DNA of 64,000 bases from Aquanectria penicillioides (taxonomy: Eukaryota; Ascomycota; Sordariomycetes; Hypocreales; Nectriaceae): positions 1,364,001 to 1,428,000 of the forward strand of contig PYIU01000009.1 in NCBI GenBank assembly GCA_003415625.1. Reading direction: 5' to 3'. Position numbers and translations under genes: made by a program. The notes beneath the pieces are model-generated. The model worked only from the letters and a program-made list of their open reading frames with translations. It made no database searches and was not told where the DNA came from. Position 1 is the first letter of the stretch. Each line of letters opens with the position of its first letter. Positions 23,523 to 35,200 of this stretch are shown piece after piece.

Positions 23523-23830
23523 CGGAGTTTTGATATGAATTTCAATGAGTTAGAAGAACAATGATAAAAGCGTGAATGAATAGAAGTTAAAGCTTAGTTA
23601 CTGGCTCTCCTTTGCCATAGCTGCTTATGTCTCATCATGACGCAACACAGCGGGCGCAAAACCAGGCCCTTTTCCTACTAGTCACCCGAGGTACGCCGTC
23701 AAGGTACCCGTCGATGAAGAGACCAACTTGACGAGTGTGCGAAAAGCCCTGAAACGCTTAATTTTAGAGACTCTATATGCAAGCCTGTGAAGCGGCTGCT
23801 GCGTTTGCTGCGAGCGCTGTAGTCCAAGGA
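23523..23830. other. Intergenic spacer, left flank of the transposon
   Basis: 3' flank of ZPR1 leading into the inverted-repeat element. No gene seen. Confidence 0.6.
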
Positions 23831-23832
23831 TA

Positions 23833-24492
23833 CGGTCGCACATTAGCTAATGTTTGCACGAGTGCAAAATCATCTTATCAAAACAAGATGATTCTGGATA
23901 GGGACGCGTACGCAAGTCCCTTCCCTTACTGCATTTGCCTTCTAGGCCATTTCGATAGCTGCTGCAGCAATTATAAGCAGCCGGATTGCGCTGCTTAGTG
24001 CAACAATAGGGATTCGGCCATAGGTAGTGTATGTAGGGGCGGCTTTAGCGGCGGAAGTTAGGGCAATAGCTTAGGATCCTAAGCCCGGCCAATTAAACTC
24101 CTTAAGGGATTAAGGACCAAAAAGAAGCCAATTAAGCTAGATAAGGAAGGAACCTAAGACAACCCTATTGTCATTAATTAAAGTGCATATAATTATTTCC
24201 TTATCTTAATACTTTTTTCTTGCATATAAGCAGCAGCCTAAAAAGCCTTAATTAAGTAGTTATATATAGAGGCATTAGTTAATAGTTCTAGCTAACCTAA
24301 AACAACGGCTAGCACTTTCTTATAGTATTTTAGGTCAGTAGCTAAGGATATTGTACGCAAATATGCATACAATATCCCAGTGAAGCGAAGACCAGCCAAC
24401 CTGCACAATGTGAGCTACATACATTGTGGTGTGTGTGCCATTTGGTAAGTGGGGATTTTGCACTCGTGCAAACATTAGCTAATGTGCGACCG
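23833..24492. mobile_element. Non-autonomous TIR transposon (MITE-like, TA target site)
   Basis: A 660-bp element is bounded by perfect 39-bp terminal inverted repeats (23833-23871 and 24454-24492) that start CGGTCGCACATTAGC. Each end is flanked outside by TA (23831-23832 and 24493-24494), the target duplication of Tc1/mariner/pogo superfamily elements. No transposase frame exists inside, so it would need an enzyme supplied in trans. The interior is AT-rich with abundant TpA, unlike the flanks. The perfect TIRs suggest either recent insertion or selection for the ends. Each TIR contains the palindrome TTAGCTAA and a near-palindromic TTTGCACGAGTGCAAA, so each end can form a hairpin. Confidence 0.88.
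24347..24376. repeat. Perfect 9-bp hairpin inside the transposon
   Basis: Arms GATATTGTA (24347-24355) and TACAATATC (24368-24376) are exact reverse complements around a 12-nt loop, in the right part of the TIR element. Confidence 0.8.
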
Positions 24493-24494
24493 TA

Positions 24495-25401
24495 CAAGGA
24501 AGCTAGGGTGGGGCGGCGCAAGGTAATTCCGCATTTGGCAGGAGCGGCACATCCGTCCTAATTGGGGCACAGCATCAATGTGTGAGGCGCTTACATGACG
24601 GAAGCCTATGATGTTGTTTTCAGCTGTTGATATCATACAATTGCAACGCTGCTGGCTGCTGGCAGCGAAATAATTCAAATCGAATTAGCTGAATACAAAG
24701 GTCAAAGCCTACCCTGGGCCTTGCCGGACGCCGGATCATCGAATTCCATGTTCCCAGACTTGGCAGCATGTCTTACACTTGGATACGCCGAATCGAAGCA
24801 TTTTAGAGCCAAAGGCGTTGAGTATTGAACAAGTATTTCGCCTCCGAACTGATTATTAGGAGTCGGGTAAGACCGTAGCCATGCTGGTGTATTGGAAGTG
24901 GAGTTTGTGGCTGGTGTCCGATTTTCCTTTGTGTCGAGCCAAGAACATGACGCAGCCGTGAGAGACGGCCATTGAAATCCAGTCCAGCCCCCCTCGTCCT
25001 GCAGACGAGCTGAAAGACCCAAGGCCTGAATTTAGTGCTTACAAGCATCCCGCCAGTCATTTTGATGAGAAGAGGCTTGGCTCGGTTCCATGTGGTTGTA
25101 GTTCCCACGGTTAGATACTCGGATCCTTGTCCCTCCACCACGTCTGGGTGTCGACGGCAGACTCATCTCCATGTTACAGCCCTACAATCCCATTCATGCC
25201 CCAATAATAAAGGATCGATTCTGTTTATTCCATATTCCACAAATTCTAGTCTGATACGCCCCGAAGTTAATAACAAGGTACATAAAGGCAAACCTCCCCC
25301 AACTGTTTGGGTGGGTGGGTTTGCACCTAGGCTCTCCTCCTTCCATTGGCTTTGCGATGCCATATTTTCAGTAGGGCTACCTCGACTCCTTTTATTCCAG
25401 T
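24495..25401. other. Intergenic, with one doubtful open frame
   Basis: Minus-strand positions 25022-24702 stay open for about 106 codons with ordinary composition (SYPTPNNQFGGEILVQYSTP and neighbours). It has no domain and may be chance or a relic. The rest up to 25401 is the 5' flank of the membrane-protein gene, including a C/T-rich leader just before its ATG. Confidence 0.4.
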
Positions 25402-26209
25402 ATGCGGTCTCTGACTATGCTTCTCTTTTTTCCCCTCGCCCTTGTCGCTGTGGCACGCTCCGCCGCGACTTTCATCTCACCTCCACCTATTGATAGTTAC
25501 TACGACCTGAGCCAGAACCCATCCTACGAAGTTGGGCAGACTATCAACATCAAATGGGAGAGCAATTGGACCAAGATCACTCTTGCTGTATGGCAAGACT
25601 ATCCAGATTACAACCTCGACACGCTGCTGGGTAGGCGAATCTCAGCCCCCCGAGGGAAACGCCTCATACGATAAATAACTCACGAGCAGTATAGAGAACT
25701 CAAAAGCGAGAAGCCACAATTGGACTGTGAGTTTAGATGCATTCAAGTCTAAAGTCCCAAAAGGCGAACATCGTGTCTTCGCTTTCGGGGTGTTCCAGAC
25801 CAATCGATCCCAGTCTGTCGCCTTCTCCAGCCCTTTCAATGTGAGCGAACCGAGTACTAGTTTATCTACTGGTGCGGTCGCTGGAATCTCGGTCGGGTCC
25901 ACCCTAGGATGCGTCTTAATTCTGGGAGGGCTAGCCTTCTTTTTCTGGAGGAGTCTTCCCACCTACAAGAGGTTTGTGGCCTGGCAGGACTCTCAGAAGG
26001 AAGATATGCGCGATCAAACCGCTCAAGAGCCGCTGTCGTCGCCACCGCAATACGATACGCCCGTGGTGCCGTACAGCGAACATGTTCAAACTCTTCATAT
26101 GCTATCTGTCGAGCGCCCCAAGACTGAATTACCGAGTGAACAGCCCTCCATCTCTCCGCAAGCCCGGATTTCACCGCAAAACCAGAACCAACTTTATGAA
26201 GCGCCTTGA
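25402..26209 (+). CDS. Small secreted-type single-pass membrane protein
   Basis: Two exons, 25402-25630 and 25695-26209, giving 247 residues. The intron is 64 nt, with a GTAGGC donor and TATAG acceptor; the nearer CAG acceptor would break the frame. Residues 1-20 form a signal peptide (LTMLLFFPLALVAVARS). An extracellular domain of about 130 residues follows, with PSYEVGQTINIKWES, N-glycosylation sequons (NWT twice, NRS, NVS) and a beta-sandwich-like pattern. A hydrophobic helix (GAVAGISVGSTLGCVLILGG and the following LAFFFW) spans the membrane near residues 150-178, leaving a ~70-residue Pro/Gln/Ser-rich cytoplasmic tail. This resembles a common ascomycete family of unknown function. A surface sensor or adhesin role is only inference. 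Confidence 0.78.
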
Positions 26210-27934
26210 CTAGGTTCAGGGACATGCAAAAGTTAAATTTGATGGTCTGAAAAACTGCGTCGAGTTGTGACATGTATAATTTGAAGTTAAGATAAGGGTT
26301 AGAGCATGGAGTTTCCGTGTGGGAAAGAGTTGAGGCACAAGGTGATTTGATCTTGGATATGGTAGCTCTCAGAACTATTGTGTTCGAACACTGAATCCTA
26401 AAGACACCAATGAATTTGGGGGGGGGGGTTAAAAAAGAAGTTATTCTGCATGGTGTAATCGTTCGTGTGATGGCAGCTTTGGCATTGATTGTCTTGAGCT
26501 GCGGAGACATAAGCGGATTGCGGACATCTTCCAGGTGGTTGTGGCCAACAGACACATGGGACAGTAAAAAACCTATCAATGTAGAGAGATCTCACACAGA
26601 AAAGAGTGATGTCCGGCTGATTGTTAGCCTGATATCATTCTTCTGCAAGCGCCCAATTCCATGGAAGCGTAAAGATTGACGATAGAGAACTCGACAGCTC
26701 GCCTGGGTTCGTGCGAAGGGCATCAGATGTGCTGTCCGGGAACTTGGGGATATCTATCTCGAGTTAAAACAGCCATTGATACTGAAATCTACTGCTGGGC
26801 CTCTCTCTTGAACACATTGTCCCATTTTTCAAACTGGTTGGAGCCTTGGCCTATTATTTCTCTCCAGCGGCTGGCAGTAGTGATCGGTCATAGCAATTTT
26901 TCCATTCTCCTCATGTCCATGAGTTGAGAGGTTATATTTTTTTTACAGTAGTAGATGGCGACAGTTAGCTCCTCACTGTTGCACCATTTGTTTTCCACCA
27001 CCTTTTATCCCGACGATCTCCTTCCGATGAAGTCGTAAAATCATCTAGAGCCTCATTCATGGCGTCCCCTTTCGGCAACTTTCTTAAAATTGGGGGCCAT
27101 TTTGCTTGTTACACTGCATAAACAACGGACCAACCATATCACGTCTAATACCAACCCAACTGCCGAGAGGTCCATCACCCTTGTCCTTCAATGTATAAAT
27201 GCACAGATAGTAAACGGCATGCCTTCAGGAACCAAGTCATGTCATACTCAAAATAATTCTCTTTACCTAGTAAACTGGTACATGATTATGTATTTCCCTA
27301 CACCGGGTATATCAAGCAGTCCCCAATACCAAACACCACCCACTCCGTTACGTAGAGTTCCAGTCTGAATACCCACCCGTCGCTCCGTCCTCCCCCAAAA
27401 CCCAGCAGGTGTGCCTCAAACCGGCCTCCCAGAAGACAAAGAGAATGAGACATGAAAGAAATGGAAAAAGAGAAGGAAATTCATTCTAGTGTGAACCAGC
27501 TCAGCAAACCGTTTTTTACCGAGGGTCTCAGGATTTGAATTTTGAACCTCTGAAGGTTATTTGTCATCGCCATTTTGAAAGAGGAAAGAGAAAAAAGCCG
27601 TCTCATTCCTTTGCCCAGATTGTACAGAGAAAGGAAAAAACCGCAGTCCAAAGTAAACATAAGGAAAAAGTAGCGGAAAAGAAACTTTCGAGCCAAAGAG
27701 GGTGCTGAGATATATGTTCAATAGCCCTTCTATACCCGGCTTATCGTCTCAAAGGCTCTGAAAAGCCCCCAATATCACATGTTTCGTGGTATATGATACC
27801 CATGAGCTCTGTTATACAGTTGGATTTTAGCGGTAGTGGTAATGCTTTGCTATCATTGGTATGGACGGGTCAACCAACGACGGATAGCCGGAAGTATATG
27901 GGCGCGTGCACGAAGGCGTATAACCATGCTGATC
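26210..27934. other. Intergenic region between convergent genes
   Basis: AT-richer DNA with no supportable gene. It holds the 3' flanks of the membrane-protein gene (+) and the repeat-module gene (-). Confidence 0.55.
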
Positions 27935-30900
27935 CTAAAAGAATGAAGGCTTCGTGAGGACGCGGTATTCAACGTAGTCCTCGCCATCGATGCTGATAAT
28001 TGTGCCCTGTGAGACAAGCTTGCCCATGAACGGGCCGGTGGCTTTACGCTCGTATTTGATGCCACCGTAAATTTTGGCGTCTTCCGCACCAGCCTTTACC
28101 CGGAGGCTCTCTTGGCGGGCCCAGACCTTGTTGAGACGCTGCATCTCCTCCGATTCGTGGAATCTCCGGCCGTTGGTGGTGACAGGGGGGATGGCAGCAG
28201 CAGCAGCATTTGCAGCATCAGCGGCAGCGGCAGCAGCACGCTCTCGGTTAGCGGCGTGTCGGTCCGCTCGGCCTTGAGCTGCCTCGGCCCGGGCAATCTC
28301 ACGACGGGCGAGCGTGTTGGTGCGCTCGAGAGCATCGCCGCTCTGTACTCGGTTGATGGGGGGGCGACCCTCGCCATCGGGAAGGGGCTGTCGAGCAGGA
28401 CGCGCGTCCGCCTTGGCCGCCTCGACGCGGCGACTCTGTCGCAGTTCGTGGCCTCCAAACCCAGGACGAGGTGACTGATCAACAGACTCAGCAGGGGGCT
28501 CAGGAGCAATGGGAGGATAAGCTGGGGCGATCAGAGGGTTGATAGTCTTATAACCAGTTCCCGCGCGGATCTGGGCCTCCTGAACAGCCTTGACTTCGTT
28601 TGTGGCTCGTTCCTCGGGAATTTCGCCGTGATCCAACTGCCATTGTCGTACTCGGCAGTACTCTTTGATCTCAAGTCGGGCGAGGGGTTTCAGATGGTCC
28701 TCGAACTCAACTTCTTCGTATTGAATCCAGAGCGCACCTGCGCCAATCGGGAAATTGCCATCAACAAATCGGCCATCGCGAGTCTCTCGAACAAGCTTGA
28801 CACGGAACATGTCATTCTGACCAAAATGCCATACACGGCATGACGGTCTTTGGGATCAGGTTCACTGGATCCCTTCCAATGTCCCAATAGAATGCGAGTT
28901 GGGCGGGTTCCTGGGAGAGGGTCGATAGGGGGTCGCATGGGCTGTGCTGCAATGGGCTGTTGAGAAGTTGGAGGTTGGTCGTGAGAGACACCGTTGGTTG
29001 GGGCAGGGTTAATTGCGGCAAAACCACCACTGACTCTTCGTCGTTTGGCATCAGGTCTGTTAGGAGTAGCTAAGTGATCAGGCATCTCAAGACCGTAAGC
29101 GACAAGTGGCGGGTTTGGGTTGTTTTCGTTGAGAGGATTCAACTTGACACGGCGAATAGCCTCCTTGACAGCTGCCTTCTCTGCAGCCTTGCGCTCATCA
29201 TCGGTTTCTTCAAATTGGTCGGACCGAATCCTTACATACTCTTTCACCTGATAATGATCTAGCCCCACCAAGTGGTTTGAGAAGACGACACGCTCGAACG
29301 TAACCCAGCTGCCACCTGGACCTGGAGGAAGGGGATACTCGGCGGCTACCGATTCACCCAAGGTGTTGATGGGTTGGATGCGGGTTCGCAGACGATCGCG
29401 AACATCAATGAAACCAATTACTGCATGCTTAGTGAGCTCGTCTGGTGCAGGTGAGTCTCTCCAATATCCGAGAATAACGCCCTTGACGCCACTCAAACTA
29501 TTCCGGGCAGGCTTGGGCTTGATGATATCTGGGGGAGGTGACCGCTCGTCGGTGATGCTCTTGGGGATTTCGATTTTACTCTCACTCAAATCATTGAAAA
29601 GAGAAGTGCGTTTCCTCTTGGGGTAGTGGGATGTGACGGGCTCATCATCGGCGTCAGCCATGACTTCGTCTTCACGGTCCGAAATGACTCGAAGTGGCGA
29701 AGACTTGCGACCTCCGTTGCGATTACCGACAACGATCTCGTCTTCAAGCTCGTTGAATCCAGCGCCAGATGGAGAATGGACACTACTTCCAGGCTCACTT
29801 AGTTCACTTTCGGGATCAGCGTCTCCTATGGACGTCTTGTGACCGCCGTTAGCCTGTCTGAAGTTGCTTTGTTAGTCACCGTTAAGCGAACTCAGTGGAG
29901 AAGTTATGGGCGAAATTGCAGACGAGGTCGACGAGGGTAAGACAGGGAATCTGGTGGATCCAAGTTGCGAAGCTCAACCACAAGAGAGGAAGAGAAAAAA
30001 AAAAAAGGAGTCGTTCTGAGACCACTTGATCGTGCGGAAACAAATCCATCCAGAGTTGAGTGAATGAAAAAGATCATGAGAAGAGTGGGGATGGATGGGG
30101 GTTATTGAGATTGGCGGCTGAAACAAGGCTGAAAGAAGAAAAATGCAGTTGCGACATGCAAGACGGAGGGAATGCAATGAGCCAGAGGACAGATTTTTTT
30201 TTTTTGGGAGGGTGTGCACAGTTCAGAGCAAGTGAATCAGAAGGGAGTTCGGGTACCTGGAGGCAAGGGATAATGGGAACTGAGCCCAAGAGGTTGTAGC
30301 CCGTTGCACAACTGCCGGCGGATAGGCTCAATCGAGCAACGCCACAGTGCGCGATGGAGAGGTTCTCAAGGGACTCAAGGCTACCCTTGTGAGGGCAGCT
30401 TGTAGAATCCAGGTTTGGACTGACAGGGTTTGATGAAGCTGCTCGGCCGTTGCGATGTACGATGTACGATGCGCAGGGTTGCGTGGAGATGGAAGAGATG
30501 AGGAGAGAGGACAAAGAGGAGTTGAAATGGCACCGAGAGGAAGGAAGTAGGGCAAGGGTAGGAAAGCAAATTGCCCAAAATGGCCGAAATGGAACAAGAC
30601 AATTGGTGCCAGTTGTCAGCCGAATGGCAGCTCTGCTCTGCAGTGAACGACGGGCAACACTTGGATCCGCAGTTTGCGAAGGGCAGTGAATCAAGGCCAG
30701 CCTCCAATGGCTTTGGAGATGCGATATCACCGATGGTTTTGGGCATTGAGTGTGATGGGGAACGACGCAGTCAGGTCAGGTGCGGTGAGGAGGACGTGGG
30801 CAAATGGGGATATGCCAGCTAGGCCTAGTCCCCTGCACGAGAAGCCACGCCACTGACGGGGACGCGACCAGATGCAGTACCATCGCATTCGCAATCGCAA

Positions 30901-31457
30901 TGGGCATGGTGATGAGGGGCGAAAGAAGGCGATGGAAGCCATAAAAAGAGGCGAGAGAGGGAGAGAGGGAGAGAGAGAGAGAGAGGACACGAAAAGAGGT
31001 GGCAACTTACTTGGGCGAGGACGTTCTGGTGGGAGGCTTAGCAGAATCTCTTGACGACTCGTGAGCTGGAGCAGAAGAAGTAGTCGTGGCGGCCCGGGCA
31101 GGGGATGGTGCGCGATCTTGAGAGACTGGGGCTGATGTAGATGCAGCAGCGCCCGGCGACGACACGGCGGCGGTTGACGAAGTCTTAGTCTCAACGGAGG
31201 CCGATGCAGCAGCAGCGCCGGTGGAGGGAGCAGAAGAAGACGTAGTTTGAGCGGACTCTGTCGCCAGCTTAACGGTGGATGCTTGGGCAGATGCTGATGC
31301 TGAGGGAGGAGCCTGCGCAGATTCGGGGGTTCGAGCCGGAGTTGGAGAGGCCGGCTTTGCTGGGCTGACGTGGAGCAGCAGATGCTGAGGGCGCTGGCGA
31401 TATTGGCTCAGGTGGCGCAACTGGCGCCCTGGCCTTGTCGGCCTCGACGCTATTCAT
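27935..31457 (-). CDS. Unrecognised protein with two ~90-residue repeat modules
   Basis: Exons about 31457-31011 and 29857-27935 would give roughly 790 residues. The N-terminus (MNSVEADKARAP) leads into ~140 residues of Ala/Ser/Pro/Thr, then an acidic and Ser-rich stretch with a basic nuclear-signal-like HYPKRKR. Two copies of a module follow. Copy 1 has GVILGYWRDS, HAVIGFID and WVTFERVVFSNHL with VKEYVRIR; copy 2 has RILLGHWKGS, HAVYGI, WIQYEEVEFEDHL and IKEYCRVR. A long Ala/Arg-rich predicted coiled coil precedes a C-terminal GEDYVEYRVLTKPSFF. I recognise no named domain. A nuclear role is inference from the basic motif and composition. The frame breaks at 28821-28826 (one base missing) inside copy 2, and an opposite offset lies near 31370-31400 just after the start. 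The intron is 1,153 nt, with a GTAAGT donor, a CTAAC branch site and a CAG acceptor. Confidence 0.72.
30952..30987 (+). repeat. GA-rich microsatellite in the long intron
   Basis: GAGA repeats just downstream (in the minus-strand sense) of the GTAAGT donor of the repeat-module gene; on the transcribed strand this is a CU-rich stretch of intron RNA. Confidence 0.85.
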
Positions 31458-32052
31458 GGTGCAAAGGAGAGAAGGAGGAGGCGTGAGCAATAAAGCGCGA
31501 ACGCGATGTGATGGCGAGTTGCCAACAGTTGAAGAGGTTTTGATGGTTGGTTACCACGCGTTTTTCTCGGGACAGATTGTTATGTGTCCAGGAGAGGCAG
31601 CGTGTAGTAAGTAAGGTGGATATGGCAAGTGTTAGGAAGGTAGGGCAAGCCAAGGTAAGTAAGGTAAGGCAAGGTATGGTATGGTAGGGGTAGCTTCTAG
31701 TAAGAAAGAGAGGAAGGAAGCGAAAAGACCCGCGCGTGTCGGGGCGCGGGAAACAGGAATGAAGCAGGACGATGTAGAAGCTGGTTGGCCGAGGATCTGA
31801 ATTCTGGAATCTGGGAGCCGGGGCCCAGGGCTAAAAGCAACAAGCGCAATCCCAATCCCAATCCAACTTGGCAACCCTGAACAGAAAGAGGCTAAAGAGG
31901 TTTATCGGGGGGGCTTGGGTTGCAGGGTGTGTGGCCAGAATTAGGTTGGGGGAGAGGGAGAGGAAAAGGGAAAGGAAAGTGGGAATAGGGAAAGGGGGTG
32001 TGGGTTTAATGTGGGTGTATGCGTGTTGGAAGTGGATAATAGTTGAGGAAGT

Positions 32053-32090
32053 GGAAGAAGAAGAAGAAGAAGAAGAAGAGGAAGAGGAGG
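32053..32090 (+). repeat. GAA trinucleotide repeat
   Basis: About a dozen GAA/GAG units, a homopurine-homopyrimidine tract in the upstream flank of the repeat-module gene. Confidence 0.9.
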
Positions 32091-32214
32091 AGAGGGCCAA
32101 GACTGAGAGACTGAGAGATTTGGGAAAGAGAATTGGGTTACGAAAGAGCGAAGGGGGCGTGTGGGGGCGTGTTTTGCCAGTTCGTAAGTGGTGTGGCGAA
32201 TGGGACAAGCCTTA

Positions 32215-32232
32215 GAGAGAGAGAGAGAGAGC
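32215..32232 (+). repeat. GA dinucleotide repeat
   Basis: Nine GA units in non-coding, purine-rich DNA. Confidence 0.85.
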
Positions 32233-35200
32233 AGCAAAAAAAAAAATAGTGTCGAGCAAAAAAGGAAAGCGTCAGTAGAATGGGAAATTTGCGGTGGTGG
32301 AAAACGGCCCGTGGATTGAGGATTGGGGGTGGGAGGGAGATGCGAGAGATTACGGAGCAAGAGATGAGAAAGATGGGAGATGGATGGACAAAGGGGGGGA
32401 ATGAAAGGTGAGAGACGATGTTTTAGTTTACAAGGGAGAGAACATCAGTTGACTCCCACGGTGCTGCGACTGTTGGATTGGCTACCTCAACCCTCCCCCA
32501 GGTACGCTACGCTAGGTATCCGTACATAATGTCACAGGATGCTAAGGTAAAATAATTAATAATAATTGGTTTGCTTTGGCAAGTCAACCTTGCCTGAACG
32601 CCCTCTTTGTACCCTGGTACCTCGCAAGGTGAAAAGGACAGTGGACATTGGCGAAAGAAAATGGGATGGGCCGCTTTTTTTTTTTCTGATTCATCATTAC
32701 GCCCACCACTCACATGCGCACACACCACAGTGTCATACCTACGCATTCATCCACAGCTGCATCACTGACATATTCACGCACCTTGTTGTTTTGGATTGTA
32801 TCTTTTTGGTCCTTTCAGTGCTCCATCTCCCCGTTCAACTCCTGTTCAGACAAGCTTGTCCATCTTCAGCATCAATCAGCCCTCGGTAACGTGTTCAGCG
32901 AAACACGAACGCGCACGGAACATTGGGAGGCGCTCGCCAATCCCACTTGACCCCCCTGTCGTGGTTGCTTGAGATAAGGTGTCGGCGACACACACGATGG
33001 GTCGACTCAACTCTAAAAGCCATCCATTTAATGTCCCCCAAAGTTTTGACTTTCTGTCGCTTCGACATATTTCCTGGAGAGGGAATTCGGAACCAGAGAA
33101 AAAAAGGAGACTCATTTGTCGAATTTTATTTTTTATTTTATTTTTTGGGTTACTCATTGCCACTCTTTTTTTCCCTTCTCTTGTCCCTCTTCCCACCCAA
33201 GAAGTTGACCACGGAGGATTAATAACGTATACTTTTTCAGCTACTAGGTGCCGGCTGAACTGAGTGACTAACCCAACACACCCCCTAGTACCTTATTACG
33301 AATTACGTGCGTGCGCCAAGACGACTGGGTTGAGAGGGACAATGATGACACGACTGGCTTTCCATAGGACGGACCCGTCCCCCTTTGGGATGCGTCCCCG
33401 CAAATCGCATCGCTCTTTTCACCATGTTCCAGGCCATTTCCAGCACACAATGTAGATGTCGCAACCTCGGCGTGGTCATTCGCACGAGATCCCGACCCTT
33501 GTGCGACCCTGAACTAGGTTGAAGCAACCAAGGGAATCTGGAATCAGGAATCAGGACTCGGAAGCACCACGCCCCAAGAAAAGAATAGTCCAGGCATGTG
33601 CTGATTGATACATGATGATGACATGGCCGACATTTGTGACGCCAATCATGAACAATCATCCGGTAAGCCCCAGAAAAGAGGCGTGGCCAATGTCATGGCA
33701 ATCTCGCAACACTTCCAAAACATCCGGGCTATCCACACACCCACAGTTGCCAATATGCACGCCCTCTTTTTCCACCGTACACGGCAAAAACCCTTCCCGC
33801 AAGAAATGCAATACCCTTGATGTACCCGGTTTCTCTGGGCGCAGGCACGCACTTTTTTCTGTTCCTCTTTCACACCCCTACATTCTCCGATCCTAGAAAA
33901 GGGCAAGAAAACGAAACGGAGCGCGCGGGTAAGAATTAAAAAAAAAAATCAGCATCTATCTTTGGTTCGCGACGGAGGGATATCCTTGACCATCGTTTAT
34001 GCCCAAGCCTCGACACGTTTCTCGACAACTCAAGCCACGCCCCAAGCCACGCACACCCCATTGCACGGAATAGAGGCACGAACTGCCGAGGCCGTTATCC
34101 GTCGTTATTGTTGAAGAGATGCTGAGAATTGAGGAAATTGTGTTAACGTGATGTTGAGCGGAGTCGGCTCTCTCTAGGGGTGCGAGTTGTTTAATGACTG
34201 GTGGCAAGGGGTAGACCATTTGTCCGAAGGGGGAGGGAAAAAAATGGCTCCACGTCTCTTATTTACAAAGAAGAAAAAAAACACCCAACTGTTTGACGCC
34301 TCCCGTATCCAGGCATTAAATTTGGAAGCCTGACAGTCTTGAGATGCAAGTGCTTACGCACAGTGCAATCCTGTCTGACTGCAGAGCTCCGACCGACCCA
34401 GCATGGCCATCGCCAATGCCACAGCTAGGTTACCGAAACTCAAACTCCAAAAGCACCCTCAACGGATTTTCCTTGCATCATAACCATAATCACACCGTGT
34501 CGTCCAGTTGTTGTTTTTTTTACGCACGTACTCGACTGCTCCATCTGGCATATCGCATCCTCTCCGCAATCTCGCAGTCTCACGCGAACAAAGCAAACAA
34601 AAGGCCCTTATCATGATTATTATTATTTCAAAGTCGCCCCGAAACCCCAAAGCCGCAGAGTTCGGCCGCCGCCCAAGGACATGGCTTATTAGCCAAGTGC
34701 AAACATGTGCTCTCATGACTCGACACCGAGATCGAGTACCGTCGCGCTAGGTCTCAGGATCAGATGTCGAGTTTCCAGTTTCGCCCACAAGTCGCGGTTC
34801 TGCGGGTCCCGTATCGGCCCATTCTTTCTTTGGGGACCTTGGGATCCCCCCACCCACCGCCAAATAGTTTGTATTCGGTACGGAGTCGCAGGTCGCGAAT
34901 AACTGCACACCGTCTCTCCGTTGGTTGGATTGGGCGTAATTGCCCTCTTGTTGGTTGGTTGCTTGCCCGCCGGTGGCTCGCCTCAGCTGGGCCCAAGTCG
35001 AATAGGCAGGTACTCGCAGTCCAATACAAGATGCGAAAGACAGAAACCATCGCCATCTAACCCACCCCCTGCAAGACGGGTTCCAAAATGGCAACCACCA
35101 CTACAGCTCGCCGGTTCAATCATTTGTTGACACTGTGATAAGGTAGTTGAACAATGGCCAGTCGGGTCAGCGTGCCGCTCGCCGAATCTGGGTCGTATCC

